DNA of 64,000 nucleotides, taken from the NCBI GenBank assembly GCA_021186555.1, contig JAJKFL010000004.1, positions 11,910,001-11,974,000 on the forward strand, given 5' to 3'. Positions 31,597-42,469 of this stretch are shown here, piece after piece. The first letter of the stretch is position 1. Each line of letters begins with the position of its first letter. Source of the stretch: Reticulitermes speratus. Its lineage: Eukaryota; Arthropoda; Insecta; Blattodea; Rhinotermitidae. The notes below the pieces were generated by a model, which was given only the letters and a program-made list of their open reading frames with translations, made no database searches and was not told the DNA's origin. The translations under genes were made by a program, and so were the position numbers.

Positions 31597-33196
31597 TCAT
31601 TCTGCAGTCTGTCTTACGACAGGTCCGTAGCCTCTTCATTCTGCAGTCTGTCTTACGACAGGTCCGTAGCCTCTTCATTCTGTAGTCTGTCTTACGACAG
31701 GTCCATAGCCTCTTCATTCTGTAGTCTGTCTTAAGACAGGTCCGTAGCTTCTTCATTCTGTAGTCTGTCTTACGACAGGTCCGTAGCCTCTTCATTCTGT
31801 AGTCTGTCTTACGACAGGTCCATAGCCTCTTCATTCTGTAGTCCGTCTTACGACAGGTCCATACCCTCTTCATTCTGTAGTCTGTCTTACGACAGGTCCA
31901 TAGCCTCTTCATTCTGTAGTCCGTCTTACGACAGGTCCTTAGCCTCTTCATTCTGTAGTCTGTCTTACGACAGCTCCGTAGCCTCTTCATTCTGTAGTCT
32001 GTCTTACGACAGGTCCGTAGCCTCTTCATTCTGCAGTCTGTCTTACGACAGGTCCGTAGCCTCTTCATTCTGTAGTCTGTCTTACGACAGGTCCATAGCC
32101 TCTTCATTCTGTAGTCTGTCTTAAGACAGGTCCGTAGCTTCTTCATTCTGTAGTCTGTCTTACGACAGGTCCGTAGCCTCTTCATTCTGTAGTCTGTCTT
32201 ACGACAGGTCCATAGCCTCTTCATTCTGTAGTCCGTCTTACGACAGGTCCATACCCTCTTCATTCTGTAGTCTGTCTTACGACAGGTCCATAGCCTCTTC
32301 ATTCTGTAGTCCGTCTTACGACAGGTCCTTAGCATCTTCATTCTGTAGTCTGTCTTACGACAGCTCCGTAGCCTCTTCATTCTGTAGTCTGTCTTACGAC
32401 AGGTCCGTAGCCTCTTCATTCTGCAGTCTGTCTTACGACAGGTCCATACCCTCTTCATTCTGTAGTCTGTCTTACGACAGGTCCATAGCCTCTTCATTCT
32501 GTAGTCTGTCTTAAGACAGTCCGTAGCTTCTTCATTCTGTAGTCTGTCTTACGACAGGTCCGTAGCCTCTTCATTCTGTAGTCTGTCTTACGACAGGTCC
32601 ATAGCCTCTTCATTCTGTAGTCCGTCTTACGACAGGTCCATACCCTCTTCATTCTGTAGTCTGTCTTACGACAGGTCCATAGCCTCTTCATTCTGTAGTC
32701 CGTCTTACGACAGGTCCTTAGCCTCTTCATTCTGTAGTCTGTCTTACGACAGCTCCGTAGCCTCTTCATTCTGTAGTCTGTCTTACGACAGGTCCGTAGC
32801 CTCTTCAGTCTGTAGTCCGTCTTACGACAGGTCCGTAGCCTCTTCATTCTGCAGTCCGTCTTACGACAGCTCCGTAGCCTCTTCATTCTGTAGTCTGTCT
32901 TACGACAGGTCCGTAGCCTCTTCAGTCTGTAGTCCGTCTTACGACAGGTCCGTAGCCTCTTCATTCTGTAGTCCGTCTTACGACAGGTCCGTAGCTTCTT
33001 CATTCTGTAGTCTGTCTTACGACAGGTCCGTAGCCTCTTCATTCTGTTGTCCGTCTTACGACAGCTCCGTAGCCTCTTCATTCTGTAGTCTGTCTTAAGA
33101 CAGGTCCGTAGCCTCTTCATTCTGTAGTCCGTCCTACGACAGGTCCGTAGCTTCTTCATTCTGTAGTCTGTCTTACGACAGGTCCGTAGCCTCTTC
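31597..33196 (-). repeat. 39-bp tandem array, about 41 copies, with 390-bp higher order
   Basis: The plus-strand unit is TTCATTCTGTAGTCTGTCTT, ACGACAGGTCCGTAGCCTC. Each unit contains CTGTCTTACGACAG, a self-complementary hairpin. Because 39 is divisible by three, the minus strand stays open as a 13-residue repeat (MKRLRTCRKTDYR type) for 332 and 259 codons. A 1-bp deletion at about 32519 separates these. A marker variant (TTAAGACAG) recurs at 31731, 32121 and 32511, exactly 390 bp apart, showing ten-unit duplication. No signal, domain or promoter supports translation. Confidence 0.96.
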
Positions 33197-33199
33197 CAA

Positions 33200-34244
33200 A
33201 GCGAGTTTTCCACAGGGTGCGATCTAGTGCTTCCTCTTTCAATTTCCAGTATCCTCTGTTTCCTTAAGGTCATCCAGTAGCTGCTTACATCTGCTTCTTC
33301 GTCTTCCCGTCACATCTATCCTTCCTTGTTTCCTTCAATAACGTGTACTAATAAGTCATTTCCTACGCAGGACGTGAAGTATTGTATACAATACACTTAT
33401 TTATTTTCTCGGTATAAAACCTTTGGTCGTATACGGTAACTAAAATGCAAATTGAAATACATCAACCAGAATCAGAAGGACCATAACAAATATTTATAAA
33501 AACCTAACTTTATTATTCCTATAGAATTAAGACATTTTGTAATTTAAAATTTCTTATTGTACGACGTCACACCAAGACGGCACGGACTGCCCACGTACTC
33601 TCTCTAATGTCTTACCTGAGTTGAACTACCCCTGACAAAGACCCGGACTGTCGAAATACCCCTGGCTAAGCATACTGCTTTTATATGTATATCAGAAATG
33701 TTAACTAATGCATGAACGTGTCGTTGTCTTGTAATATAAACAATTTCCTTAATTCTATATTCTTTGTTTTTGCAGATGATTCTACAAATCGCACTGTATC
33801 CAAAGCTTGCTGTGTGCCAATTTGTCTCAGCCAACTGACCTACACCAATTCCAATAGCTACAAAACTATCTGCCTTTTTTTGGCTCAATCTTCGCTCATC
33901 TGTCCGTTTTTACACGTGACTTAGGAGCTGATTAAAGTTCATACAGAAATCCAAGCTTTAAATGTAACTAGTATCGATATTTACATGCTATCGATAATGG
34001 AACATAATTCGGATATAATATTTTTGTACGAAATTATTTAAAATTATTATCCTAGGTCAACACTGACTTTTTTTTTCACAATTCAAGAGCAAACAGAGGC
34101 GCAATCATCGGTTGTACATTCTACTTAATATATACCGCATGTCCCACGAGTCCCTTTACCGAGATAGTTACGTACATAACTGTAACTATTTTCACATGTC
34201 TTGTTTTATTTGTATCAGTTGGCCACACTGTGCATACAGTAGTT
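33200..34244. other. Unannotated sequence
   Basis: The sequence just after the 39-bp array (33197-33340) carries no repeat. ORFs on both strands at 33604-33924 overlap and have no recognisable domain. Confidence 0.4.
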
Positions 34245-34790
34245 CTTATTCAATTCAGGTTTTGAAGCGCGTTCTCAAAATTGCGAGAGGCGACTGTTAA
34301 CTTTTTCACGTATGTGTGTCTGTCCGTCCGACCGTGCGCGTATAACGCAGCTCCCAATCGACGGATTTTCATGAAATTTGATATTTGAGTATTCTTTGAA
34401 AATCTGTAGAAGAAATTTAGTTTAATTAAAATCTGACAACAATAACGGTACTTTACATGAAGACCTATGTACGTTTATTAATAAATCTCGCTCAATTCTT
34501 CTTAGAATGAGAAATGTTTCAGACGAAAGTTGTAGAGACAATCAAACCACACATTTTATGTTCAGTAACGTTTTTCCGAAAATCGTGCCGTTTATGAGAT
34601 AATGTGGAAAAATATGGTAGAGCCAGACAGGCCACAGATGACAGTATAACACGGCGCATGCGCTTTGCATGCTGGATAACTAAGGCTACAGACACACACT
34701 CAGAATATGTAATACTTATTGCTTTTCTACGGCAAAAATGGTTACGCGAACGCGCCTAAATGTTACGTTATACGTACATTGCCTGTCTTG
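34245..34790 (+). repeat. Dispersed repeat family R4, longest copy
   Basis: Begins near TTGAAGCGCGTTCTCAAAAT and extends through TGTCTGTCCGTCCGACCG, ATCGACGGATTTTCATGAAA, ACATGAAGACCTATGTACG, ATCGTGCCGTTTATGAGATA and GGCGCATGCGCTTTGCATGC to AATGTTACGTTATACGTACA. It is colinear with 40978-41500. Confidence 0.86.
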
Positions 34791-35480
34791 TTACAACAAT
34801 AGTGTGTGGATACTCAAGTTTCATCTTGAAATCACTACAGTATAATTTCCCAGGACCGTGAATATAATCTCGCAATTTATTACTCATTCAAAGACTCAAA
34901 TAACTAAAACTCCTCCTCAGAATTTTCTGCCTATCCCCTGGAAACTTTACAGAGTATAATTTGGGAATTACTGTCCAAAGGTATTTCACTAGGATTCAGT
35001 TGCGCAGTAGGTGCACGCATGTGTGTATCTGTAGGTACTTAACGACTTAATGTCGGTGGACGTCAGACAGGCAAAATACGTCTCTCCGCGCTTCTTTAAC
35101 CATGGTTAATTTACCTTGACAACTCAGAGCAGATTGTTCTGGTTGGTTAAGCCTTCTATTTATATGTAATTAATAACGGATCTTGACACAAGTGAATTAA
35201 TCAATCATACACGGGACAAGGGTACAATTACCGGACGAATAATTAATAGCCAGACTTATTTGTACACTCTGTGACATGAAATGCCGTAGCTGTATCAATA
35301 GCTTCACAGCTTCAGAATGTTATACAAGAAAGCACCTCATTTCAAAGCTTTTTGAGACCTCAGAAATGAATTAGCCTTTAAATTAGCTTCTTTTACCTAC
35401 TGACCTACACAGAAAACGATATATGGTTGGTGGGTTGTGTACGTAGTCATTCACGAAGGACGTATTCTCAGTGTCTGACA
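34791..35480. other. Unannotated sequence
   Basis: No supported gene or repeat. Confidence 0.4.
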
Positions 35481-35481
35481 G

Positions 35482-35972
35482 ATGGCGTTAATCGCCAGAC
35501 GGCTTCGGTATGTACATACTTTCACCTATAATACATTTAGTGCCTTACTCGTGGACTTACTCGCCAGAATGCCTCCATATATATCAACAATTTTACTTCT
35601 AACAGACAGTAACTTTCTGATAGATGACATTAATCGTCAAACCACTTCGATATGTACATACTTTCACCACTAACATATTTCAGTGTCTTACTCGTAGTCA
35701 TAATCGCCAGAATGCCTCGATATGTAGACGACGTTACCTATAACAGTCAGTAAGTGTCTGACAGACAGCTACTGCCATCTATAATAAACTCTTATGTCTG
35801 TCAGGTGGCATTAATGATCAGATGCCCTTGACATGCACATACTTTCACCTATGAGATACTGTCAGCTTCTGACAGAAGTCATTAATCGTCAGACGGTCTC
35901 GATATGTACATACTTTCACTCTTTCCCTAATTCTCTCAATGTGTTAAAGATGGCATTAATCGTCAGAGACCG

Positions 35973-36013
<41 letters not shown>

Positions 36014-36240
36014 TTTCACTCTTTCCCTAATTCCCTCAGCGTGTTATAGATGGCATTAATCGTCAGAGACCGTCGATATGTACATACTTTCACTCTTTCC
36101 CTAATTCCCTCAGAGTGTTATAGATGGCATTAATCGTTAGAGACCGTCGATATGTACATACTTTCACTCTTTCCCTAATTCCCTCAGCGTGTTATAGATG
36201 GCATTAATCGTCAGAGGGTGTCGAAATGTACATACTTTCC
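35482..36240 (+). repeat. 74-bp tandem array grading into diverged upstream copies
   Basis: Four well-conserved units, including GATGGCATTAATCGTCAGAG and GTACATACTTTCACTCTTTC, lie at 35945-36240. Looser copies (CATTAATCGTCAAACC, TAATCGCCAGAATGCC) extend back to about 35485. A TA dinucleotide run of about 36 bp (35976-36011) replaces TGTACA in one unit. Confidence 0.88.
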
Positions 36241-36465
36241 CTATTTTGCTATAATATTCTCCCAGTGACCGAAAAGAGTAGTATCACTGCCAGGTTGTCG
36301 TGGGTTGCATTTCTGTATGGCTTGACTTCTACCTCAGAGACTGCCACTGTGCCACAGAGCTAATCGAGTCCAATTACGTCAAGTAACTAAGATGGTGCAA
36401 AGGCAGGTTTCTTCGACAAGTGAGTCACACGTACGAAAATAAATGAATCTGAGGCCATAGCTCTT
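36241..36465. other. Unannotated spacer
   Basis: No supported feature. Confidence 0.4.
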
Positions 36466-36605
36466 CTGTGATGTTACGCGGCGTAGGCTGGTAGTCGGTT
36501 ACCAATATTTCGGGACAACCTGTCGGTCCCATCTTCAAGGGTCAACTACCAACTACCAGCCACAAACTACGCCTCATAACATCTCACAAGAGCGAAAGCC
36601 TCAAC
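36466..36605. repeat. Fold-back element, GTTTCG family, half with clear core
   Basis: GATGTTACGCGGCGTAGGCT, GGTTACCAATATTTCGGGAC, and TGTCGGTCCCATCTTCAAGG form the left arm. On the minus strand the core reads CCTTGAAGATGGGAC..GTCCCGAAATATTGG. The right outer arm (ACTACCAGCCACAAACTACG, CATAACATC) is present, but the right GAAACGTCGG segment is absent. Confidence 0.75.
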
Positions 36606-36735
36606 TACAACGCGGTTGAAGCCTGAAATATTACAATGAATCTGTCTTCGCTGCATCTTAATGACACGTGGAATGGTGTCGTATCAAGAGCTCGTGAAAA
36701 CCAATGAATATGTTCAGCCATTGCTGGAGGGAAAG

Positions 36736-36741
36736 AAAACT

Positions 36742-36774
<33 letters not shown>

Positions 36775-36825
36775 CCATGGAGCAGAGTCCTTCTTGAGAA
36801 GCTAACAGGTTGTCAGCTAGTCGCT
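36736..36825 (-). mobile_element. LINE 3' terminus, inverted
   Basis: The AACT tetramer tail followed by CCATGGAGCAGAGTCCTTCT and GCTAACAGGTTGTCAGCTAG is the complement of the LINE 3' UTR seen at 7190-7262. It ends where the 23-bp array begins. Confidence 0.85.
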
Positions 36826-37141
36826 CCCTGTCACCATGATAAGTCGGTCCCTGTCACCACGATAAGTCGGTCCCTGTCACCATGATAAGTCGGTCCCTGT
36901 CACCACGATAAGTCGGTCCCTGTCACCATGATAAGTCGGTCCATGTCACCACGATAAGTCGGTCCCTGTCACCACGATACGTCGGTCCCTGTCACCATGA
37001 TAAGTCGGTCCATGTCACCACGATAAGTCGGTCCCTGTCACCACGATAAGTCGGTCCCTGTCACCATGATAAGTCGGTCCCTGTCACCGACTACCGATAA
37101 GCCGTCGGTCCCTGTTACCGTGATAAGTCGGTCCCTGTCAC
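36826..37141. repeat. 23-bp tandem array, about thirteen copies
   Basis: The unit is GTCGGTCCCTGTCACCATGA plus TAA, with ATG/ACG alternation in the middle (CCATGAT versus CCACGAT). It lies exactly between LINE 3'-UTR and LINE 5'-region sequence. Shorter variants occur near 37087-37110. Confidence 0.92.
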
Positions 37142-37432
37142 CACGGCATGGCGCGTCCTCAGGTTGCGGATGTAGGAACGGCCTCCGGATATGGAGGGTA
37201 GCTGCGAATACATTGAATAAGCAGTCGCGGACCGCCGACAAGGGGTAGCCCTCCACCTTGGGGGTTGGGCGAGGTGCTAACAACTCCTCACCGTAAAAAA
37301 TTACCAAGTTAAGAATCATTTAAGAAAGCCTCGGACCTGGACTGATTCTTTGGCTCAGGATAGGGACAGGTGGCGGGCTCTTGTGAAAGCGGTAATGAAA
37401 CCTTCGGGTTCCGTAAAACGCGGGAAAGACAA
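37142..37432 (+). mobile_element. LINE with internal deletion: 5' region joined to 3' end
   Basis: Positions 37150-37300 (GGTTGCGGATGTAGGAACGG .. TTGGGGGTTGGGCGAGGTGC .. CACCGTAAAAAA) resemble a LINE 5' leader. At about 37345 the sequence passes into GGCTCAGGATAGGGACAGGT and the conserved RDRWRALV C-terminal coding end found at 7.1 and 42.8 kb. The several-kb middle of a LINE is missing. It is dead. Confidence 0.68.
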
Positions 37433-38040
37433 CGGATAGACCTATATGGTCCCTAGTCGACGGGACTGTATCCGATTCGGTTTGTGTGTATGTAGCTACG
37501 TCACAAAACACAGCAAATTATTTTTAACGGATTTTTAAGGATTGGTTCTGGCCTGTGGGAAAACACTGTTACGAGTATAAAATTCATTGCAGTAGAAAAC
37601 AGAGAAAATAACATATATATAGGACGGCTGGTGTTCACGTCAAAGATCAAATTTCGACCTTCGTATGCGAGCAGTAAGAGTGTTGACTAATACAAAGCGT
37701 ACAAATGTTGTTGCAAATGCATTTAACTTGCCAGTACCACATTCAGCCACTACGAACCCATCTCGTTCCACTTACCATGATAAGCTGTGGAACAATGGGC
37801 AGACACCATGGGCGTTGTCTACACAGGTCGAGTGGCCACAAATATACCAAGATTGAAACCACTGGCTGGTGCTAAGTGTGTAATTGTTTGTTGCGTGACA
37901 AGGACGTCCGTCAGTCAGTCATTAAGTGACTTGCAAACACATTTGTGCGGAGTCAAATTGCGCAAGGGAACGTCCTACAGGGAATGCAAGAATTGGAGGC
38001 CTATAAGAAATGAAGTGACTAATTCAGTCACTAACTGACC
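37433..38040. other. Unannotated sequence
   Basis: Short plus-strand ORFs (37665-37856 and 37787-38038) have no recognisable domain. Not supported. Confidence 0.4.
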
Positions 38041-38364
38041 GAATTACTACCTCCACGGAGCAGATTAATTATTGAGAAGCTTACAGTTCTTTAGCTAGTC
38101 AAAAAATTCCCAGCATTTTATGGAAACTGAGAAGATCACGACCGTGAACACAACAGCCTACAACTTGTCGCTATCCTGAGCCAGATTAATCAAGTCAACG
38201 GTCTCATCCTACTTCTTTAAGACACATTTCAATATTGTCCTCCCATCTGTGGCTAGGTCTTCCAAGTGATTTCTTTCCTTCAGGTTTCGTTACCAAAAAT
38301 CTGTATGTATTTCCTTCTCCCCTACACATGCCACACGTCCCCTCCATCTCATCCTCCATGTTTG
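38041..38364 (-). mobile_element. LINE coding relic, interrupted by a SINE
   Basis: Same family as 42470, 51410 and 52235 (CTCCCATCTGTGGCTAGGTC, CTACACATGCCACACGTCCC). It continues after the SINE at 38622-38760 with CCTAATAATATTTGGTGAGC and AATTTTCTCCATTCTCTTGT. On the minus strand these are the final RT-proximal coding segments. Multiple stops. Confidence 0.8.
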
Positions 38365-38613
38365 ATTTTTTCTTATGGCGTAACAGACCCTAGTGGGCCA
38401 GAGCCCCCTCATTATCGAGGCTTCACGATCACACTCAGACACACCACACTCGGTAGGACTCCTCTGGACGAGTGATCAGCCCGTCGCAGAGACCTCTACC
38501 TGACAACACACAACACTCACAAGAGACAGACATCCATGCCCCCGGCGGGATTCGAACCCGCAATCCCAGCAAGCGAGCGACAGCAAACCCACGCCTTAGA
38601 CCGGGGATCGGCA
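38365..38613 (-). mobile_element. SINE-D copy nested in LINE relic
   Basis: Minus-strand copy with head CGAACCCGCAATCCCAGC (complement of B box) near 38552 and A-rich tail at the left. The direct repeat CATGTTTG flanks it (38357-38364 and 38614-38621). The LINE sequence continues uninterrupted on both sides. Confidence 0.92.
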
Positions 38614-38621
38614 CATGTTTG

Positions 38622-38765
38622 TTTACCCTAATAATATTTGGTGAGCACAAATCTTTAAGTGTGTCATCATGTAATTTTCTCCATTCTCTTGTTACTTCTT
38701 CAGCACCCCATTCTCGAACACCTCAGCCCACGTCCACCTCAGCCCGTCACCTCACGCCACAGAAC
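38622..38765 (-). mobile_element. LINE coding relic, continuation
   Basis: The second half of the relic split by the SINE, ending near CACCTCAGCCCACGTCCACC. Confidence 0.75.
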
Positions 38766-38769
38766 ACAC

Positions 38770-39080
38770 AAACACAATTAATGTTCTGTACAGTCGAATC
38801 TTTACAGGTATTCTTACATAGTAAACGGAAGCACAAAATATTCTGTACCGAATAACAGCAAACGAACGTCGGAGGAATAGATTGATATTGTTATACCAGT
38901 AGCTTTGGTGATGAATATTCAACTTCAAGTGGCGAGGAGTTGTAAATGATACGTGCTATGCACTTACGACGCCTGCCTGCTTGAAGCAGCGTCAACATCT
39001 GTGTTGATGCTGGCAAGATATGCAGACGAAAACAGGTGATATCTCAGTGCTTTGGAGGTGCAGCTGAACACTAACATAAA
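38770..39080. other. Unannotated sequence
   Basis: No supported feature. Confidence 0.4.
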
Positions 39081-39255
39081 GGTGAGAGGTCAGGTTCACG
39101 ACACGGCCGCTTTACCCACGGAATAGGGCCCCCGGTAAAAACCGAATTGATCGTTTCCTCGTATGCTTTGACGAAGACAAATCCTTCTTACTTATGCCGG
39201 TATCGAACCCCATATCCCTTGGTCTCACAGCCCACTGTTTACATATTACTATGCT
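39080..39255 (-). mobile_element. SINE-A copy, strongly diverged
   Basis: CACGACACGGCCGCTTTACC and CGGTATCGAACCCCAT (B-box complement) are in the expected order. The A box is poorly preserved. Confidence 0.6.
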
Positions 39256-39257
39256 CT

Positions 39258-39435
39258 AGGACGTGATACCGTGTGTTTAGCTTGGTAGACAGACAGACAC
39301 CAACCACAGACACGCAGCAACATCTCCATTTCAAGGCAGAAGTAAGAAGTGTATGTCTCCTCTAAAAAGCTGGTACACATCTACCAATTTGTACGGAGTC
39401 TTTCACGTCCCAGAAGACAGTAATCTGGATGGATA
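39258..39435. repeat. Possible GTTTCG fold-back remnant
   Basis: Only the outer arms can be recognised: ACGTGATACCGTGTGTTTAG with GGTAG at left, and ACCAATTTGTACGGAG with CACGTCCCAGAAGAC at right. The inner GTTTCG arms are lost. Confidence 0.35.
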
Positions 39436-39537
39436 TGTGCCATACTTAAAAAAACACTGATTCAAAAGGCTAAATAAGATCATTCAAAATTATATTATGT
39501 TAAATACGTGTTTTTAGATCCAGTTTGGATTACTATT

Positions 39538-39797
39538 TCTTTTCTCTAACGGCTCGACAGCCCCTTGGGGGCCTAGGCCTCCCCATTATCGAGGCTTCAC
39601 GATCACACTTTAGACACACCACACTCGGTAGGACTCCTCTGGACGAGTGATCAGCCTGTCGCAGAGACCTCTACCTGACAACACACAACACTCACAACAG
39701 ACAGACATCCATGCTCCCGGTGGGATTCGAACCCGCAATCCCAGTAAGCGAGCGGCCGCAGACCCACGCCTTAGACCGCGCGGCCACTGTGATCGGC
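39538..39797 (-). mobile_element. SINE-D copy with 13-bp TSD
   Basis: The minus-strand head at 39720-39797 (complement of GCGGGTTCGAATCCCACC) is followed by the usual body and a short A tail. The direct repeat TTGGATTACTATT occurs at 39525-39537 and 39798-39810. The ORFs on both strands that span it are incidental. Confidence 0.95.
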
Positions 39798-39810
39798 TTG
39801 GATTACTATT

Positions 39811-40385
39811 ACAAGCATTTATTAAAGAACAAGTAATTCTCCACAGACTGTACAAGTCGCGTGCAAGTTAAGTAGCCAATCACGGCGCGGGACACCAACA
39901 GAGACCGCGTTATCATCATCAGTATCATCAGAATCATGAGAGACGTCTGGACAGCACTTTACAATGTCAGGGGGGGTCAGCCCATTACCGGAGCCCCAGA
40001 AATTAATTAAACGTGTGCTGAAGGTCGGGGGGACCGGGGGGGACCAGGGGGGGGGGGTGTGGTTCACATCGCAGCACGTATTGTTCTGTAAATGCTTCTT
40101 ACAGACACGGCGTAAGACAAGCTGCCTTGCCTTATGCAAAACAAGCTATGACTACGTTAAAACAAGAATTAATCAACGCTCCAAAATAAAGGTAGCGTAA
40201 TGCCTACGACATTTAGGCATGTTTGTTTGTAGCGATCCATAACACTGGTATTACTGACATGTACAGGCGGTGCGATAAAGTGGGGCCCGAACTACAAGGT
40301 GGACCACATGAAAGGCATCGTCATTCTCATTTCCTGAAGAAGAAATATAAAGGAAAATTTGTCCTTGTCCACTGCAAGAAGGAAT
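39811..40385. other. Unannotated sequence with G-rich tract
   Basis: Contains the G-tract at 40027-40062 described separately. Short ORFs here are not supported. Confidence 0.4.
40027..40062 (+). other. Potential G-quadruplex
   Basis: G runs of 6, 7 and 11 bases (40027-40032, 40036-40042, 40047-40057) are separated by short ACC-type linkers. The longest run can supply two G tracts. Confidence 0.75.
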
Positions 40386-40642
40386 ATAAGGGGAGTAGAG
40401 GTATGGCTCCACTCATTGTTAACCCTCGTAACGGATGGAGATAAGTGGTCAGCGTCACGCCCCGGCCGCCGTACCCTTGGGAAAGAATCCCGGTACCCAT
40501 TGAATGGGAGGCTGGACGGGACCCAGAGCTGATCTGGACGTTTCGGAGAAGACGAGAATCTCTTTCCTGTAGCGGTACTCGAACACCGGACAGTCCAATC
40601 TGTAGCCTTGTCACTATACAGCCTAGTCTATCCTGGTTCCCC
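40386..40642 (-). mobile_element. SINE-A copy
   Basis: Reads from GGGGAGTAGAGGTATGGCTC through CACGCCCCGGCCGCCGTACC to the diverged head at the right (CGGTACTCGAACACCGGACA as complement of the B box). The overlapping ORFs are incidental. Confidence 0.85.
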
Positions 40643-40977
40643 TTTTGCGAAAGAAAAGAGGATTGTGTGTGTGGCCCAAGTTGTGAAGAGCAGACATTTA
40701 TAATTAATGACACCGAAGTGAAGTAAGAGAGGATATCATTATACGATCGTACCTACGGCACATAGTTGTAGTTCTGTCTTAAGAGAGCTGAGAGTAGATT
40801 TGCAATAACAAGTACAGATCGAACCACTTAAAGAATATTGCCATTAAAATAGAAACGTATAAAGCAGCTCTAATCTTATGCTTCTGCAGGCTACACAAAG
40901 ACAGACACATTCATCTTACTCTTGAGCACGAAAGTGTAACATAAGACATGTGTCCGTAAGACACTGCAGTTACATTT
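40643..40977. other. Unannotated sequence
   Basis: No supported feature. Confidence 0.4.
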
Positions 40978-41500
40978 TTAGGAGCGTTCGCAAAATCGCA
41001 AATAGCGGCTATTGACTTCGTAATATCTGTCTGTCTCTCTGTCAGTCTGCATGTAACAAATCAGCTGCCAATCGTCGGATTTTCATGAAATTTGATATTT
41101 GAGTATTTTTTCGAAAAAGCTGTTGAAGAAAGTCAAGTTTCATTAAAATCTGACAACAATAACGGTACTTTACATGAAGACCTATGTACATTTATGATAA
41201 TATCTCGCTTAATTCTTCTTAGAATGAGAAATGTTTCAGACAAAAGTTTCAGAAAAATCAAAACACACATTTTATGTTCAATAACTTTTTTCAGAAAATC
41301 GTGCCGTTTATGAGATAATGTGAAAAAATAGGTACAGCCAGACAGGCCACAGATGGCAATATAATACGGCGCATGCGCTTTGTTGCTGGATAACTAAGGT
41401 ACAGACAACACTCGAGAATATGTAATACTTATTCTTTTCCACGGCAACAATGGTTACGCGAACGTGCCACAATGTTACGTTACAAGTACTTGTTAACACA
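40978..41500 (+). repeat. Dispersed repeat family R4
   Basis: Colinear with 34245-34790. It includes GCGTTCGCAAAATCGCAAAT, TCTGTCTGTCTCTCTGTCAG, ATGAAGACCTATGTACATTT, AATTCTTCTTAGAATGAGAA and CGTGCCGTTTATGAGATAAT. The plus-strand frame encodes the recurring VSLKSDNNNGTLHEDLCTFM, here as part of a 73-codon ORF. There is no evidence of a start or conserved domain. Confidence 0.86.
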
Positions 41501-42469
41501 TTCCCAGATCTAACACACACAACACATGCTGATGACTGCTATATCTACAGCTGCACACAGTAGGGTCTAGATTTTTTTTGCACTTTTAAGGTTTTCCCTT
41601 TGTGTGCCCTTAATGTGAACAGATGAAACCGTCAGCCAGGTAACTCTCAACGTCGATGGAGGTTTTTTCCATGATCTTGTCAAACAAAACACACACACGC
41701 CACGTACTAACAGCGAGATATCCAATCCTTAGCGTGAAATGTGTTAAACCAAACAAAAGTGCAGTCACGAACAGGACTTTAACAGATAAGTACACTGAAG
41801 ATGATTAAAATAATAATTAGCAACCTAACCTCAAAGTGCCTGTCATAAAACAGGTGAACCAACATGAGTTCTCGTGGAAAGTTTGTAGTTCAATATTCTA
41901 GCATGCACACTTAAGGTCGTTCTCATTCCTACATGCTAAGGCTCATTGTGTACAAGCGAACTACACCGAAACATGCGTGCTATCTAAATGGGATTACAGT
42001 CGCTCGGTGGATACATCAAGAGTGGCGTATGTCACGCTTGTATTTTTTTTCATGTTCTCAGGCTCATACATACATACAATACATACATTCCACAGATCCA
42101 TAAGTCTGTCCAAGTGACAACTCGATGTGCAATAAGTCATAATATACAAATATACAGCTATACACACTACACAATTTTACATTTGAACACTATACACTAA
42201 AACACTATAAACGTGTTACATACCTCACTATGAACCATCTTTATACATAAAAATTCATCTACTGCGTAAAAGGAGTGTGTATTTAAGTATTTTCTTAATG
42301 CTAATTTACATTTTGTCTCAGATACGAATCCTGTTCATTAAACTTTCATGACACAAAGGGTTAATGGAGACACAGTTTAAGATAGGTTCGTCTGCTAGCA
42401 TTAACATAATGATATACACATAGACATAAGCTAGACCATAATCTACATGCAGATTCTCTTAAAAAGGTT
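41501..42469. other. Unannotated sequence
   Basis: No supported gene or repeat. Small ORFs only. Confidence 0.4.

Noticed and set aside
28146..33196. CRISPR-like arrays
   Set aside because: Regular repeats are present, but they are tandem with no unique spacers, and the genome is clearly eukaryotic.
31499..33273. 332- and 259-codon basic repeat ORFs as genes
   Set aside because: They exist because 39 is a multiple of three. There is no promoter, splice site or unique N- or C-terminal domain. Kept only as a repeat with a note.
33604..33924. Overlapping ORFs on both strands
   Set aside because: No domain similarity and no splice or promoter context. Probably chance.
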